Positions 1-6,171 of a stretch of 6,171 bases of DNA are shown in pieces. Every line of letters begins with the position of its first letter. Within the stretch, counting starts at the first letter, position 1. This DNA comes from Acidobacteriota bacterium. GTDB lineage: Bacteria > Acidobacteriota > Vicinamibacteria > Vicinamibacterales > JAKQTR01. The translations under genes were made by a program, and so were the position numbers. The stretch covers positions 1 through 6,171 of the forward strand of contig JAPKZP010000672.1 of assembly GCA_026393735.1 (NCBI GenBank), read 5' to 3'. The notes beneath the pieces were generated by a model. It was not told the origin of the DNA and searched no databases. It saw only the letters and a program-made list of their open reading frames with translations.

Positions 1-440
1 AACATGTGGCCCGGCCGCGCCAGATCGCCCGACGTCGTGCGGGGATCGATGGCCGCCATCACGGTCGCCGCCCGGTCCGACGCGGAGATCCCGGTGCTCG
101 TCTCGTGGCGAGCCTCGATCGACACGCAGAACGCCGTCTCGAAACGGGCCGTGTTCTGCGAGACCATCAGCGGGATATCGAGTTCGTCGAGGCGCTGCCC
201 GGTCATCGGCAGGCAGATCAGCCCCCGCCCGTACTTCGCCATGAAGTTGATGACGTCGGGCGTGACGGCCGACGCGGCGATGGTGAGATCGCCTTCGTTC
301 TCACGATCCTCATCGTCGACGACGATGATCATCTTGCCTTTGCGGATGGCCTCGACGGCGTCTTCGACGCGGGCAAACGGGTGGCGGACCGATGCGCGCG
401 CGCCTTTCGCGATGCGGAGCCGTGGTGTGCGCCTGGTCAT
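1..440 (-). CDS. ribB: 3,4-dihydroxy-2-butanone 4-phosphate synthase, N-terminal part (ribB or fused ribBA), cut by left edge
   Basis: Converts ribulose 5-phosphate into formate and 3,4-dihydroxy-2-butanone 4-phosphate, the four-carbon unit later used by lumazine synthase in riboflavin synthesis. It is a cytoplasmic, divalent-metal-dependent enzyme. 146 residues are visible. The acidic active-site loop DDDDRENEGDL (residues 42-52) is the family signature. It is followed by INFMAKYGRGLICLP (64-78), the substrate-binding TSTGISASDR (114-123), and the start of the conserved RPGH motif (142-145) right at the edge. The ATG at 438-440 shares an ATGA with the ribE stop, which supports this start and suggests translational coupling. 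The first 20 or so residues are basic and precede the usual family start, so they are a small N-terminal extension. The C-terminal end is missing. I cannot tell whether a GTP cyclohydrolase II domain (RibA) follows, as is common in many bacteria. Confidence 0.96.
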   Translation of the reverse strand, partial: MTRRTPRLRIAKGARASVRHPFARVEDAVEAIRKGKMIIVVDDEDRENEGDLTIAASAVTPDVINFMAKYGRGLICLPMTGQRLDELDIPLMVSQNTARFETAFCVSIEARHETSTGISASDRAATVMAAIDPRTTSGDLARPGHM

Positions 441-1066
441 GGGGTGTCGAGGGGCGCGGGGCCGCCGGCGGGCCACATGCCGGCCAGTTGGGCCACGCGC
501 AGGACGTACTTGCCGATCACGTCGACCTCGAGGTTGACGCCGTCTCCGACGCGGCTGGCCGCGAGGTTCGTGTGATCCCACGTGAACGGGATGATCTGCA
601 CGTCGAATTCCCGCTCGCGCAGCGCGGCCACGGTGAGGCTGATCCCGTCCACGGCGACGGACCCCTTGGGGATGAAGTAGGCCGCGAGCGCCGGGTCGAA
701 CGAGACGGTGAGCCAGTAGAAGTCGCCGTCCGGGCGAATCGCCGTCAGCGTGCCGGTGCCGTCAACATGGCCGAGCACGAAATGCCCGCCCATCCGGCCG
801 TCCGGCCGCATCGGGCGCTCGAGGTTGACGCGCGTGCCGGGACGGCACGCGCCCAGCGTCGTCACGCGCGCGGTCTCGGGGCCGATCTCGGTGGCGAAGC
901 GGTCGGCGTCACGCCCAACAACCGTCAGGCAGACGCCGTTGACGGCGATGCTGTCGCCGTCGCGCAGTTCGGACGCGAGCGGCGTTTCGATCGAGAGCCG
1001 GTAGCCGCCCTCGATGGCCTCGAGGGCGACGACGCGGCCCGCATGTTCAACAAGTCCGGTAAACAT
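437..1066 (-). CDS. ribE: Riboflavin synthase, alpha chain
   Basis: Catalyses the last step of riboflavin synthesis: dismutation of two 6,7-dimethyl-8-ribityllumazine molecules into riboflavin and a pyrimidine that is recycled. The 209 residues match the usual family length of about 200-220. The protein begins with the canonical MFTGLVE and contains two tandem lumazine-binding repeats, about 1-96 and 97-195. The repeats are visible from the paired motifs NGVCLTV (43-49) and DGISLTV (140-146), with GGHFVLGHVDG (93-103) at the repeat boundary and VNLEVDVIGKYV near the end. The ATG start is fixed by the MFTG motif, whose N-terminus is conserved in the family. A GGAAG stretch just upstream, inside the end of ribD, can serve as ribosome-binding site. 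The gene overlaps ribD by 20 bp and the following ribB by 4 bp. Some genomes name this gene ribC; here ribE is used for the alpha-type synthase. Confidence 0.97.
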   Translation of the reverse strand: MFTGLVEHAGRVVALEAIEGGYRLSIETPLASELRDGDSIAVNGVCLTVVGRDADRFATEIGPETARVTTLGACRPGTRVNLERPMRPDGRMGGHFVLGHVDGTGTLTAIRPDGDFYWLTVSFDPALAAYFIPKGSVAVDGISLTVAALREREFDVQIIPFTWDHTNLAASRVGDGVNLEVDVIGKYVLRVAQLAGMWPAGGPAPLDTP

Positions 1067-2135
1067 CGGCTTCCATGATGATGTCTGGTCCGCACGGCCC
1101 CACGTCGACGCGGGTCAGCGCCGAGGTGGGCAGGTCCGGGATACCCAGCCATGGTACTCCGGCCGGGCCCAGCGCGCGAGGGGCGACGATCAGGCGGATG
1201 GCGTCCACAACACCCTCGCGCCAGAACGCGCCCTGCAGCGTCGGCCCGCCTTCGACGAGCAGGCTGTGGATGTCGTGTCCCACGAGCGTGGTCAACGCCG
1301 CCGCCACGTCGCCCGAATCGAGGGCGATGACGGTCGCGCCCGCGGCCTCGAGCGCCCGGGCCCCGGAACGATGTTCGGCGAGCGCTGCCGTCGTTGTCAC
1401 GACGAACACGGGACCGGCGGAAGTCGTCGAGAGCAGGCGCGCGGACGGCGGCATCCTGAGGCGACGGTCGAACACGACGCGCGCCAGCGGCCGCGCGCGG
1501 TACACGTCACGCGCCGTGAGCCGCGGATCGTCGACCAGTACGGTGCCGATGCCGACCGCCACGGCATCGACCTCGGCGCGCAGCAGTTGACTGCGCCGGT
1601 CGGCCGGCCCCGAGCTGATGTGGGTGGACATGCCGGCCGCCACCGCGACCCGGCCGTCGAGGCTGGTCGCGGCCTTGAGGACGACAAACGGGCGCCCACG
1701 CTGCATGGCCGAGAAGAAGGGCCGGTTGAGACGCACGGCCTCGTCTCGGCCGATGCCGACGTCCACGCGCACGCCGGCGTCACGCAGCCTGCGGAGTCCG
1801 CCGCCGGCCACGCGCGGATTGGGATCGGCGACAGCCGCCACGACCCTCGCGATGCCGGCGTCGAGGATCCGGTCGGCGCACGGCGGCGTGCGGCCGTGAT
1901 GGCTGCAGGGTTCGAGCGTGCAGTAGAGGGTGGCGCCGCGCGCGGCCGAACCCGCCGCATGCAGCGCATGCACTTCCGCGTGGGGTTCCCCCGCCCGCGC
2001 GTGGAACCCCGTGCCCACGACGACACCGGCCGGCGACACGACCACGGCGCCCACGAGCGGATTCGGCGTCGTGCGGCCGCGGGCGCGGCCGGCCAGGACG
2101 AGCGCACGTTCCATGTACGCCGCGTCGCTCAGCAC
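1047..2135 (-). CDS. ribD: Bifunctional diaminohydroxyphosphoribosylaminopyrimidine deaminase / 5-amino-6-(5-phosphoribosylamino)uracil reductase
   Basis: Performs the second and third steps of the GTP branch of riboflavin synthesis: deamination of the pyrimidine ring, then NADPH-dependent reduction of the ribosyl side chain. The N-terminal deaminase domain has TPNPLVGAVV and the zinc site HAE (His52, catalytic Glu54) with PCSHHGRTPPC (Cys77, Cys86), numbered from the GTG start. The C-terminal reductase domain starts near KAATSLDGR (154-162) and has VDDPRLT (201-207) and VEGGPTLQG (294-302). I prefer the GTG at 2133-2135, giving 362 aa, because it puts the start where RibD proteins normally begin (LSDAAYMERAL) and lies 4 bp after the ftsY stop. 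An in-frame ATG at 2169-2171 would give 374 aa and overlap ftsY by 32 bp. Neither start has a strong Shine-Dalgarno. The downstream end overlaps ribE by 20 bp. Both domains are complete. Confidence 0.97.
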   Translation of the reverse strand: MLSDAAYMERALVLAGRARGRTTPNPLVGAVVVSPAGVVVGTGFHARAGEPHAEVHALHAAGSAARGATLYCTLEPCSHHGRTPPCADRILDAGIARVVAAVADPNPRVAGGGLRRLRDAGVRVDVGIGRDEAVRLNRPFFSAMQRGRPFVVLKAATSLDGRVAVAAGMSTHISSGPADRRSQLLRAEVDAVAVGIGTVLVDDPRLTARDVYRARPLARVVFDRRLRMPPSARLLSTTSAGPVFVVTTTAALAEHRSGARALEAAGATVIALDSGDVAAALTTLVGHDIHSLLVEGGPTLQGAFWREGVVDAIRLIVAPRALGPAGVPWLGIPDLPTSALTRVDVGPCGPDIIMEADVYRTC

Positions 2136-2139
2136 GGGC

Positions 2140-3063
2140 CTACCAGCTCGTCTCGAAGAGCGCGTCGACATAGTCCCGCGCCGAGAACGGGATGACGTCG
2201 CCGATCCCCTCGCCCACGCCGACGTAGCGGATCGGCAACTTCAGGTCGTGCGCGATCGCCACGGCGACGCCGCCCTTGGCGGTCCCGTCGAGCTTCGCGA
2301 GGACGATGCCGGTGACGCCCGCCGCCGCCATGAATTCGCGCGCCTGGGCCAGTCCGTTCTGCCCCACCGTCGCGTCGAGCACGAGCAGCACTTCGTGCGG
2401 CGCGCCCTCGATCTCGCGTTCCGCGATGCGGTGAATCTTCTGGAGTTCCTGCATCAGGTTCGTCCGCGTGTGCAGGCGGCCCGCGGTGTCGACAATGATG
2501 GGATTGCGGCCGCGCGCCTTGCCTGCCGCCATGGCGTCGAACACGACCGATGCGGGATCGGCGCCCTCACGGGCGCGGATGACGTCGACGCCCGCGCGGC
2601 CCGCCCAGATCTCGAGCTGTTCGACGGCGGCCGCGCGGAACGTGTCGGCCGCGCACACGAGCGGCGTCTGCCCCTCTGACTTGAACAGGTTGGCGAGCTT
2701 CGCCACCGTCGTGGTCTTCCCGGTGCCGTTGACGCCGACGACGAGGATGACGGTGGGCGTCCCGGTCGCCGCCGGCTGCGTGTCCGCGCCAGTCAGGATG
2801 GCGAACAGCTCCTCCTTGACCAGGTCGCGCAGCGATTCACCGTGACGCACGCGGGCGGTCACGGCCTTGACCGTCCGCTCGGCCGCGGCCACACCGACGT
2901 CGGCGCTGATCAGCAGTTCCTCGAGGGCGTCGGCGGTCTCGGCATCGACCTGCGACGACCGGCGCTCCGGCGCGTCGGCGCGCCGCGCAATCTCGTCGAA
3001 ACGCCCCAGCAACTGCTGCGCCGTCCGGCGCAGCCCCTCACGTACCCGGCCAAGCAACCCCAT
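2140..3063 (-). CDS. ftsY: Signal recognition particle receptor GTPase FtsY
   Basis: Membrane-associated receptor that forms a reciprocal GTPase complex with Ffh (SRP54) and delivers ribosomes making membrane proteins to the SecYEG translocon. From the ATG at 3061-3063 the protein has 307 aa. It begins with an amphipathic helix (GLLGRVREGLRRTAQQLLG), the usual lipid-binding start of short FtsY proteins, then the helical N domain with DALEELLISADVG. The G domain has the P-loop GVNGTGKTTT (110-119), DTFRAAAVEQL (140-150), DTAGRL (192-197), AKLDGTAKGG (256-265; TKLD is the commoner form) and GVGEGIGDVIPF (282-293). There is no long acidic A domain as in E. coli. An alternative in-frame ATG at 3100-3102 would add 13 residues and overlap gpsA by 11 bp; it has a GAGG upstream but the extra residues do not resemble the family. 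It lies between gpsA and ribD in the same operon-like run. Confidence 0.97.
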   Translation of the reverse strand: MGLLGRVREGLRRTAQQLLGRFDEIARRADAPERRSSQVDAETADALEELLISADVGVAAAERTVKAVTARVRHGESLRDLVKEELFAILTGADTQPAATGTPTVILVVGVNGTGKTTTVAKLANLFKSEGQTPLVCAADTFRAAAVEQLEIWAGRAGVDVIRAREGADPASVVFDAMAAGKARGRNPIIVDTAGRLHTRTNLMQELQKIHRIAEREIEGAPHEVLLVLDATVGQNGLAQAREFMAAAGVTGIVLAKLDGTAKGGVAVAIAHDLKLPIRYVGVGEGIGDVIPFSARDYVDALFETSW

Positions 3064-3065
3064 CC

Positions 3066-3078
3066 GGCTATTGTAGCC
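3066..3078 (-). repeat. Short inverted repeat directly before the ftsY start
   Basis: In the 28-bp gap between gpsA and ftsY the minus strand reads GGCTA-CAA-TAGCC, a perfect 5-bp stem with a 3-base loop. It ends two bases before the preferred ftsY ATG, and TCC/GGA just outside could pair further across a bulge. No T-run follows, so it is not an intrinsic terminator. If it forms in RNA it would cover the ribosome-binding region of the 3063 start. It may also be chance in GC-rich DNA. Confidence 0.35.
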
Positions 3079-3091
3079 CACCGGATCTCGC

Positions 3092-4102
3092 CTACCCGGC
3101 ATCGGCCTCGATTCGTTGCGGCCGCAGCATCAGCTCGGCGAGGGCATCGGCGGGTGTGGTGTCACCGGCGATGACGGCGGCCATCTGCGCGGTGATCGGC
3201 AGCTCCACGCCGTGGCGCGCGCCCAGGGCCAGCGCGGCGCCCGTCGTCTTCACGCCCTCCGCCACCATCTTCATGCCCGCAAGGATGCCCTCGAGCGGCC
3301 GTCCGTGCGCGAGCTCGATGCCCACGTGGCGGTTCCGGCTGTACGGCCCCGTGCAGGTAAGGATCAGGTCGCCAAGGCCCGTCAGGCCGGCCAGCGTCTC
3401 CCGCCGTCCGCCCTCGGCGATTGCCAGGCGCGAGATCTCGACGAGTCCGCGCGTGATGAGCGCCGCCTGCGCGTTGTGCCCGAGGCCGAGGCCCTCAGCC
3501 ACGCCGGCCGCGATCGCAATCACGTTCTTCAACGCGCCGCCGATCTCCACGCCCGCCACATCGGTCGTCGTGTAGAGGCGGAAGAACTTGCCGCGGAACT
3601 CCTCCTGCACGCGCCCGGCGGCCGCCAGATCGTCGGACGCCACCGACACGGCCGTTGGCAGTTCGCGCGCCACCTCGATGGCGAAACTCGGCCCGGAGAC
3701 GACCACGACGGGATGCGTGCCGAGCGTCTCCTGGTGCAGCACCTGGGACATCCGGTCGAGCGTGTCGAGTTCGAGGCCCTTTGCGACGCTCACGAGGATC
3801 GTGTCGCGACCGAGCTGCGGTTGCACGGCGCGCACGACGCTCCGCATGACGTGCGACGGCACGGCGAGCACGACCATGCTCACGCCGTTCACGGCGGCGG
3901 CCAGATCTGTCGTCGGCAGGACCTCCGGCGGCAGCACGATGTCGGGCAGATAAACGGCGTTTGCGCGCCGCTCGCGCATCTCGGCAACAATCGGCGCCTC
4001 GATCGACCAGACGCGGACGGTGTGACCGATCCGCGCCAGGTGCACGGCCAGCGCCGTGCCCCAACTGCCCGACCCGAGTATCGCGATCTCCCGTATCACC
4101 AT
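3092..4102 (-). CDS. gpsA: NAD(P)-dependent glycerol-3-phosphate dehydrogenase
   Basis: Reduces dihydroxyacetone phosphate to sn-glycerol 3-phosphate in the cytoplasm, supplying the backbone for phospholipids. The 336 residues are typical of the family. The N-terminal Rossmann fold opens with AILGSGSWGTALA (7-19), the dinucleotide-binding glycine motif. It continues with VVLAVPSH (77-84), SVAKGLE (105-111, conserved Lys108) and SGPSFAIEVA (136-145). The C-terminal substrate domain has GGALKNVIAIAAG (188-200, catalytic Lys192), GLTGLGDLILTC (239-250), SRNRHVG (255-261) and MVAEGVKTT (279-287). The ATG at 4100-4102 has a good Shine-Dalgarno, GGGAG six bases upstream, and immediately precedes the fold. 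A 51-bp gap separates it from cinA. plsY, a frequent gpsA neighbour, is not present here. Product phosphatidylglycerophosphate from the same pathway is the substrate of PgpA two genes upstream. Confidence 0.98.
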   Translation of the reverse strand: MVIREIAILGSGSWGTALAVHLARIGHTVRVWSIEAPIVAEMRERRANAVYLPDIVLPPEVLPTTDLAAAVNGVSMVVLAVPSHVMRSVVRAVQPQLGRDTILVSVAKGLELDTLDRMSQVLHQETLGTHPVVVVSGPSFAIEVARELPTAVSVASDDLAAAGRVQEEFRGKFFRLYTTTDVAGVEIGGALKNVIAIAAGVAEGLGLGHNAQAALITRGLVEISRLAIAEGGRRETLAGLTGLGDLILTCTGPYSRNRHVGIELAHGRPLEGILAGMKMVAEGVKTTGAALALGARHGVELPITAQMAAVIAGDTTPADALAELMLRPQRIEADAG

Positions 4103-4108
4103 CGTGGA

Positions 4109-4113
4109 CTCCC
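4109..4113 (-). promoter_or_regulatory. Ribosome-binding site of gpsA
   Basis: The minus strand reads GGGAG with a 6-base spacer (TCCACG) before the gpsA ATG. It is the clearest Shine-Dalgarno-like site in the window and supports independent initiation after the 51-bp gap, in contrast to the overlapping junctions elsewhere. Confidence 0.55.
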
Positions 4114-4153
4114 GGTCAGACGGACCCGCCCGAGCGCCGCGCGATGAACAGCC

Positions 4154-5482
4154 TCACCGCGCCGCTCCGGGCGGGGCGGCCGCGACGAAGGCGACGCCGG
4201 GGTCGGCATGCACGAGCACGCGCCGAGCCATGTCGAGCGCCATCTGCGCCGCGAACTGCTTGACGCGCAGTCGCCCGAACGGGAACCTGAACGTCCGCAC
4301 CACCCGCACCGTGCCGGTCGAGACGGCGATGGCGACCGTACCGACTGGTTTGGAGTCCGTCCCGCCAGCCGGCCCCGCGATGCCGGTGACGCCGACGCCG
4401 ATGTCCGTGCCGGCGCGCGCGCGGATGCCGTCGGCCATGGCCAGCGCGACCGGTTCGCTCACGGCGCCGTGTTCGGCGATGAGGTCCTCCGGGACGCCCA
4501 GCCACGATGTCTTCGACGCATTGCTGTAACAGACGGCGTTCGCCACGACGTAGTCCGAACTGCCGGGAATGTCGGTGAGGCGCGACGAGATCAGGCCGCC
4601 GGTGCAGGACTCGGCGACACCGATCCGCCACCTGCGCTCGCGCAGGAGCCCGCCCAGTGCTTCCTCCAGTGATCGGCCGTCGGTCGAGAAGACGTCGGCG
4701 CCGAACGCCGCAGTCAGCGCGGCAACGGCCCCATCCAGCCGCTCGGCAGCGGCGGCTGCCGATTGGTCCCGCGTGGACAGGTGCAATTCCACCTGCGCCG
4801 GTGCCGTCAACACGGTCGTGTGGACCGGCGCGGCCTGGTCGAGCCACGGCGAATAGATCGGCGACGCGATTTCGTCGACCTCGGACTCGGTCCGGCCGCA
4901 GATGAACAGGCTTCGGCGGTAAAGCCGCGCGTCGCCGGCCATCGGCCCGAGACGCTCCGCGACGACCTGCTCGAGCATGGGCTTCAGTTCGCTCGGCGGC
5001 CCCGGCAGCAGGAGGATGGTGCGATCGCCGTGGGTGATCCAGAGCCCGGGCGCGGTGCCCATGGCATTCGCGACGACCTGCGCACCCTCGGGCACGAGCG
5101 CCTGCCGCCGGTTGATCTCGGGCATGCGCGCACCGCGGGCTTCGAACCGCCGGCGGATGCGCAGCAGCACGTCGGCATCTTCGTGGAGCGATCGGCCGAG
5201 GACGGCAGCCACGGCGTCGCGCGTGAGGTCGTCGTCGGTCGGCCCGAGACCTCCGCAGAGGACGACGAGCGTTGTGCGCGCCAGTGCGGCGCGGAGCGAG
5301 GACTCGAGATCCTCCCGCCGATCGCCGACGATGGCCTTGGCGCGGACCTCGATCCCGAGATCATTCAGGCGCGCCGTGATGTGCAGGGAATTGGTGTCGA
5401 CGCGCGGCGGCACCAGCAGTTCGGTGCCGACGGCGATGATCTCGGCCCACCGCAAGCCCGACGCCGGGAGACGGGCGCTCAT
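4154..5482 (-). CDS. cinA: CinA family protein: MoaB/MocF-like N-terminal domain plus C-terminal nicotinamide-nucleotide amidase (PncC) domain
   Basis: Full-length two-domain CinA. The C-terminal domain is of the type that deamidates nicotinamide mononucleotide to nicotinate mononucleotide in NAD recycling. The N-terminal molybdopterin-binding-like domain has been linked to ADP-ribose pyrophosphatase activity in studied homologues; the old competence-damage name reflects gene position in some species. From the ATG at 5480-5482 it has 442 aa. The N-terminal domain shows IIAVGTELL (15-23), GGLGPTDDDLT (77-87), NAMGTAPGLW (139-148) and LLPGPPSELKPML (158-170). After a linking region (about 185-275), the PncC domain has GVAESCTGGLISS (288-300, likely nucleophile Ser292), CYSNASK (318-324), HGAVS (338-342) and GVTGIAGPAGG (364-374). 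The ATG forms an ATGA overlap with the pgpA stop, which favours it over an in-frame GTG at 5501-5503 that would add 7 residues. Function of the N-terminal domain here is inferred only. Confidence 0.96.
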   Translation of the reverse strand: MSARLPASGLRWAEIIAVGTELLVPPRVDTNSLHITARLNDLGIEVRAKAIVGDRREDLESSLRAALARTTLVVLCGGLGPTDDDLTRDAVAAVLGRSLHEDADVLLRIRRRFEARGARMPEINRRQALVPEGAQVVANAMGTAPGLWITHGDRTILLLPGPPSELKPMLEQVVAERLGPMAGDARLYRRSLFICGRTESEVDEIASPIYSPWLDQAAPVHTTVLTAPAQVELHLSTRDQSAAAAAERLDGAVAALTAAFGADVFSTDGRSLEEALGGLLRERRWRIGVAESCTGGLISSRLTDIPGSSDYVVANAVCYSNASKTSWLGVPEDLIAEHGAVSEPVALAMADGIRARAGTDIGVGVTGIAGPAGGTDSKPVGTVAIAVSTGTVRVVRTFRFPFGRLRVKQFAAQMALDMARRVLVHADPGVAFVAAAPPGAAR

Positions 5483-5961
5483 CGCATCAGGTCCGGCCGC
5501 CACCAGACCAGCGCCTGCACGACGAGGTTGGCGTAGACGCCGGCCATCAGATCGTCAGCCATGATGCCGAGACCGCCATGCAGCCGTTCGAGACGGTTGC
5601 AGGGCCACGGCTTGATGACGTCGAAGATCCGGAAGGCCAGGAACGCGGCCGCGATCACCGCCCAGGACGCCGGCAGGAAGAGCAGGCTCACGAGCATGCC
5701 CGCCACTTCGTCGATCACGACCGGCCCGGGATCCTCGACGCCGAGCGCCTTCTCGGTTTCGGTGGCGGCCCAGACGCCGACGACCGTCACCAGCGCCACG
5801 ACGGCAAGCTCGAGCGCGAGAGAACCCGCCCACCGGACGGGCAGGAACAGCAGGAGTGCGGCCGCCGACCCGACGGTCCCGGGGGCGAACGGCGCAAAGC
5901 CGACGTAGACGAACGACGCCAGCGCCACCGCGGCGCGTGAACGAACCGATGGTGTGGTCAT
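5479..5961 (-). CDS. pgpA: Phosphatidylglycerophosphatase A
   Basis: Integral membrane phosphatase that removes the phosphate from phosphatidylglycerophosphate to give phosphatidylglycerol. From the ATG at 5959-5961 it has 160 aa, the normal size for the short PgpA form. Family landmarks in order are FAPFAPGTVGSAAAL early in the protein, VVIDEVAGMLVSLLFLP in the middle (Asp/Glu of the DExxGM motif), FRIFDVIKPWP, then HGGLGIMADDLMAGVYAN with the paired aspartates. Hydrophobic stretches around SAAALLLFLP, LALELAVVALVTVVGVW and SWAVIAAAFLAF are the probable membrane segments, with another near the C-terminus. An upstream in-frame ATG at 5986-5988 would give 169 aa and sits 6 bp after the preceding stop; neither start has a good Shine-Dalgarno, and the shorter one fits family N-termini better. 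The stop overlaps the cinA ATG by 4 bp. Confidence 0.95.
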   Translation of the reverse strand: MTTPSVRSRAAVALASFVYVGFAPFAPGTVGSAAALLLFLPVRWAGSLALELAVVALVTVVGVWAATETEKALGVEDPGPVVIDEVAGMLVSLLFLPASWAVIAAAFLAFRIFDVIKPWPCNRLERLHGGLGIMADDLMAGVYANLVVQALVWWRPDLMR

Positions 5962-5994
5962 CTGGAGACCCGGGAATGAAGCGGCCATCGCATG

Positions 5995-6171
5995 CTACGA
6001 CGCCGAGACGTGAATCACGCGGGTCCCCGTCAGGCGGTCGTGCAGCGCGCGGCGTTCGCCGACCAGGCCGGCGAACCAGCCGATGCCGGCCGTCGCCAGT
6101 GAGAGCGCGCTCGCCAGGACTCGCCAGGTCGCGCGCCGCATGTCCATCCCGCCCTGGCGGTCGGCGACCAC
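5995..6171 (-). CDS. RDD-family membrane protein, C-terminal fragment, cut by right edge
   Basis: An open frame enters from the right edge and ends with TAG at 5995-5997, giving 58 visible residues. It ends with the sequence RRALHDRLTGTRVIHVSAS; the LHDRLxGTRV signature is the conserved end of the RDD domain. Just before it is a hydrophobic segment (about VLASALSLATAGIGWFAGLVG) that fits the last membrane helix. RDD proteins are small multi-helix membrane proteins, mostly of unknown role, some linked to transport or salt and pH tolerance. The N-terminal part, with the R and first D of the family name, lies outside the window. It sits a short distance before pgpA on the same strand and is likely co-transcribed. 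Confidence 0.8.
   Translation of the reverse strand: MVADRQGGMDMRRATWRVLASALSLATAGIGWFAGLVGERRALHDRLTGTRVIHVSAS

Noticed and set aside
437..1066. Tandem repetition inside ribE as a possible duplication event
   Set aside because: The two similar halves are the normal pair of lumazine-binding domains in all riboflavin synthase alpha chains.
1014..2195. Long plus-strand open frame of 393 codons opposite ribD
   Set aside because: It is antisense to a clearly conserved ribD, has a composition dominated by Arg, Gly, His and Ala, and no recognisable domain. Long antisense frames are expected in GC-rich DNA with strong third-position GC.
3116..4147. Long plus-strand open frame of 343 codons opposite gpsA
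   Set aside because: Same reason: a shadow of gpsA with His/Arg/Asp-rich, low-information translation and no motif.
4103..4153. Possible promoter or terminator in the cinA-gpsA gap
   Set aside because: The 51 bp are GC-rich, have no T-run after a stem and no convincing -35/-10 pair. Only a Shine-Dalgarno-like site for gpsA is supported.
4116..4847. Second minus-strand frame inside cinA that continues into the cinA-gpsA gap
   Set aside because: Out of frame with the conserved CinA C-terminal domain and almost wholly Arg/Gly/Ala-rich; its run into the gap reflects lack of stop codons in GC-rich sequence.
4763..5536. Plus-strand open frame opposite cinA
   Set aside because: Shadow frame over conserved CinA coding sequence; no domain or start-site support.

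Overview
This is a GC-rich bacterial chromosomal segment, clearly well above 60% GC by eye. Eight genes all lie on the minus strand and are packed head to tail. In transcription order, from high to low coordinates, they are: the C-terminal end of an RDD-family membrane protein (cut by the right edge), pgpA, cinA, gpsA, ftsY, ribD, ribE, and the N-terminal part of ribB or ribBA (cut by the left edge). No RNA genes, mobile elements, CRISPR arrays or phage genes were seen.

Right part (about 4100-6171): a membrane and envelope group. PgpA dephosphorylates phosphatidylglycerophosphate. CinA is a full-length two-domain protein with a C-terminal NMN deamidase-type domain. GpsA makes sn-glycerol-3-phosphate, the backbone precursor of phospholipids. 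Left part (1-3063): FtsY, the signal recognition particle receptor GTPase, followed by three riboflavin biosynthesis genes (ribD, ribE, ribB) that cover both branches of the pathway apart from lumazine synthase, and GTP cyclohydrolase II if it is not fused to ribB.

Intergenic gaps are tiny: roughly +33, -4, +51, +28, +4, -20 and -4 bp. Two junctions are ATGA stop/start overlaps. The longest noncoding gap is 51 bp, so there is no room for a conventional FMN riboswitch in front of ribD. The whole set is best read as one long operon or co-transcribed housekeeping cluster whose promoter lies beyond the right edge.

The organism is inferred, not proven. The gene order, the short FtsY without an acidic A domain, and the CinA N-terminal motif are compatible with a GC-rich Acidobacteriota, possibly Vicinamibacteria; other GC-rich phyla such as Myxococcota or Gemmatimonadota cannot be excluded. 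All genes look intact and ordinary for their families. I found no convincing sign of a new system; the points worth a second look concern operon layout, start sites and the lack of local riboflavin control.
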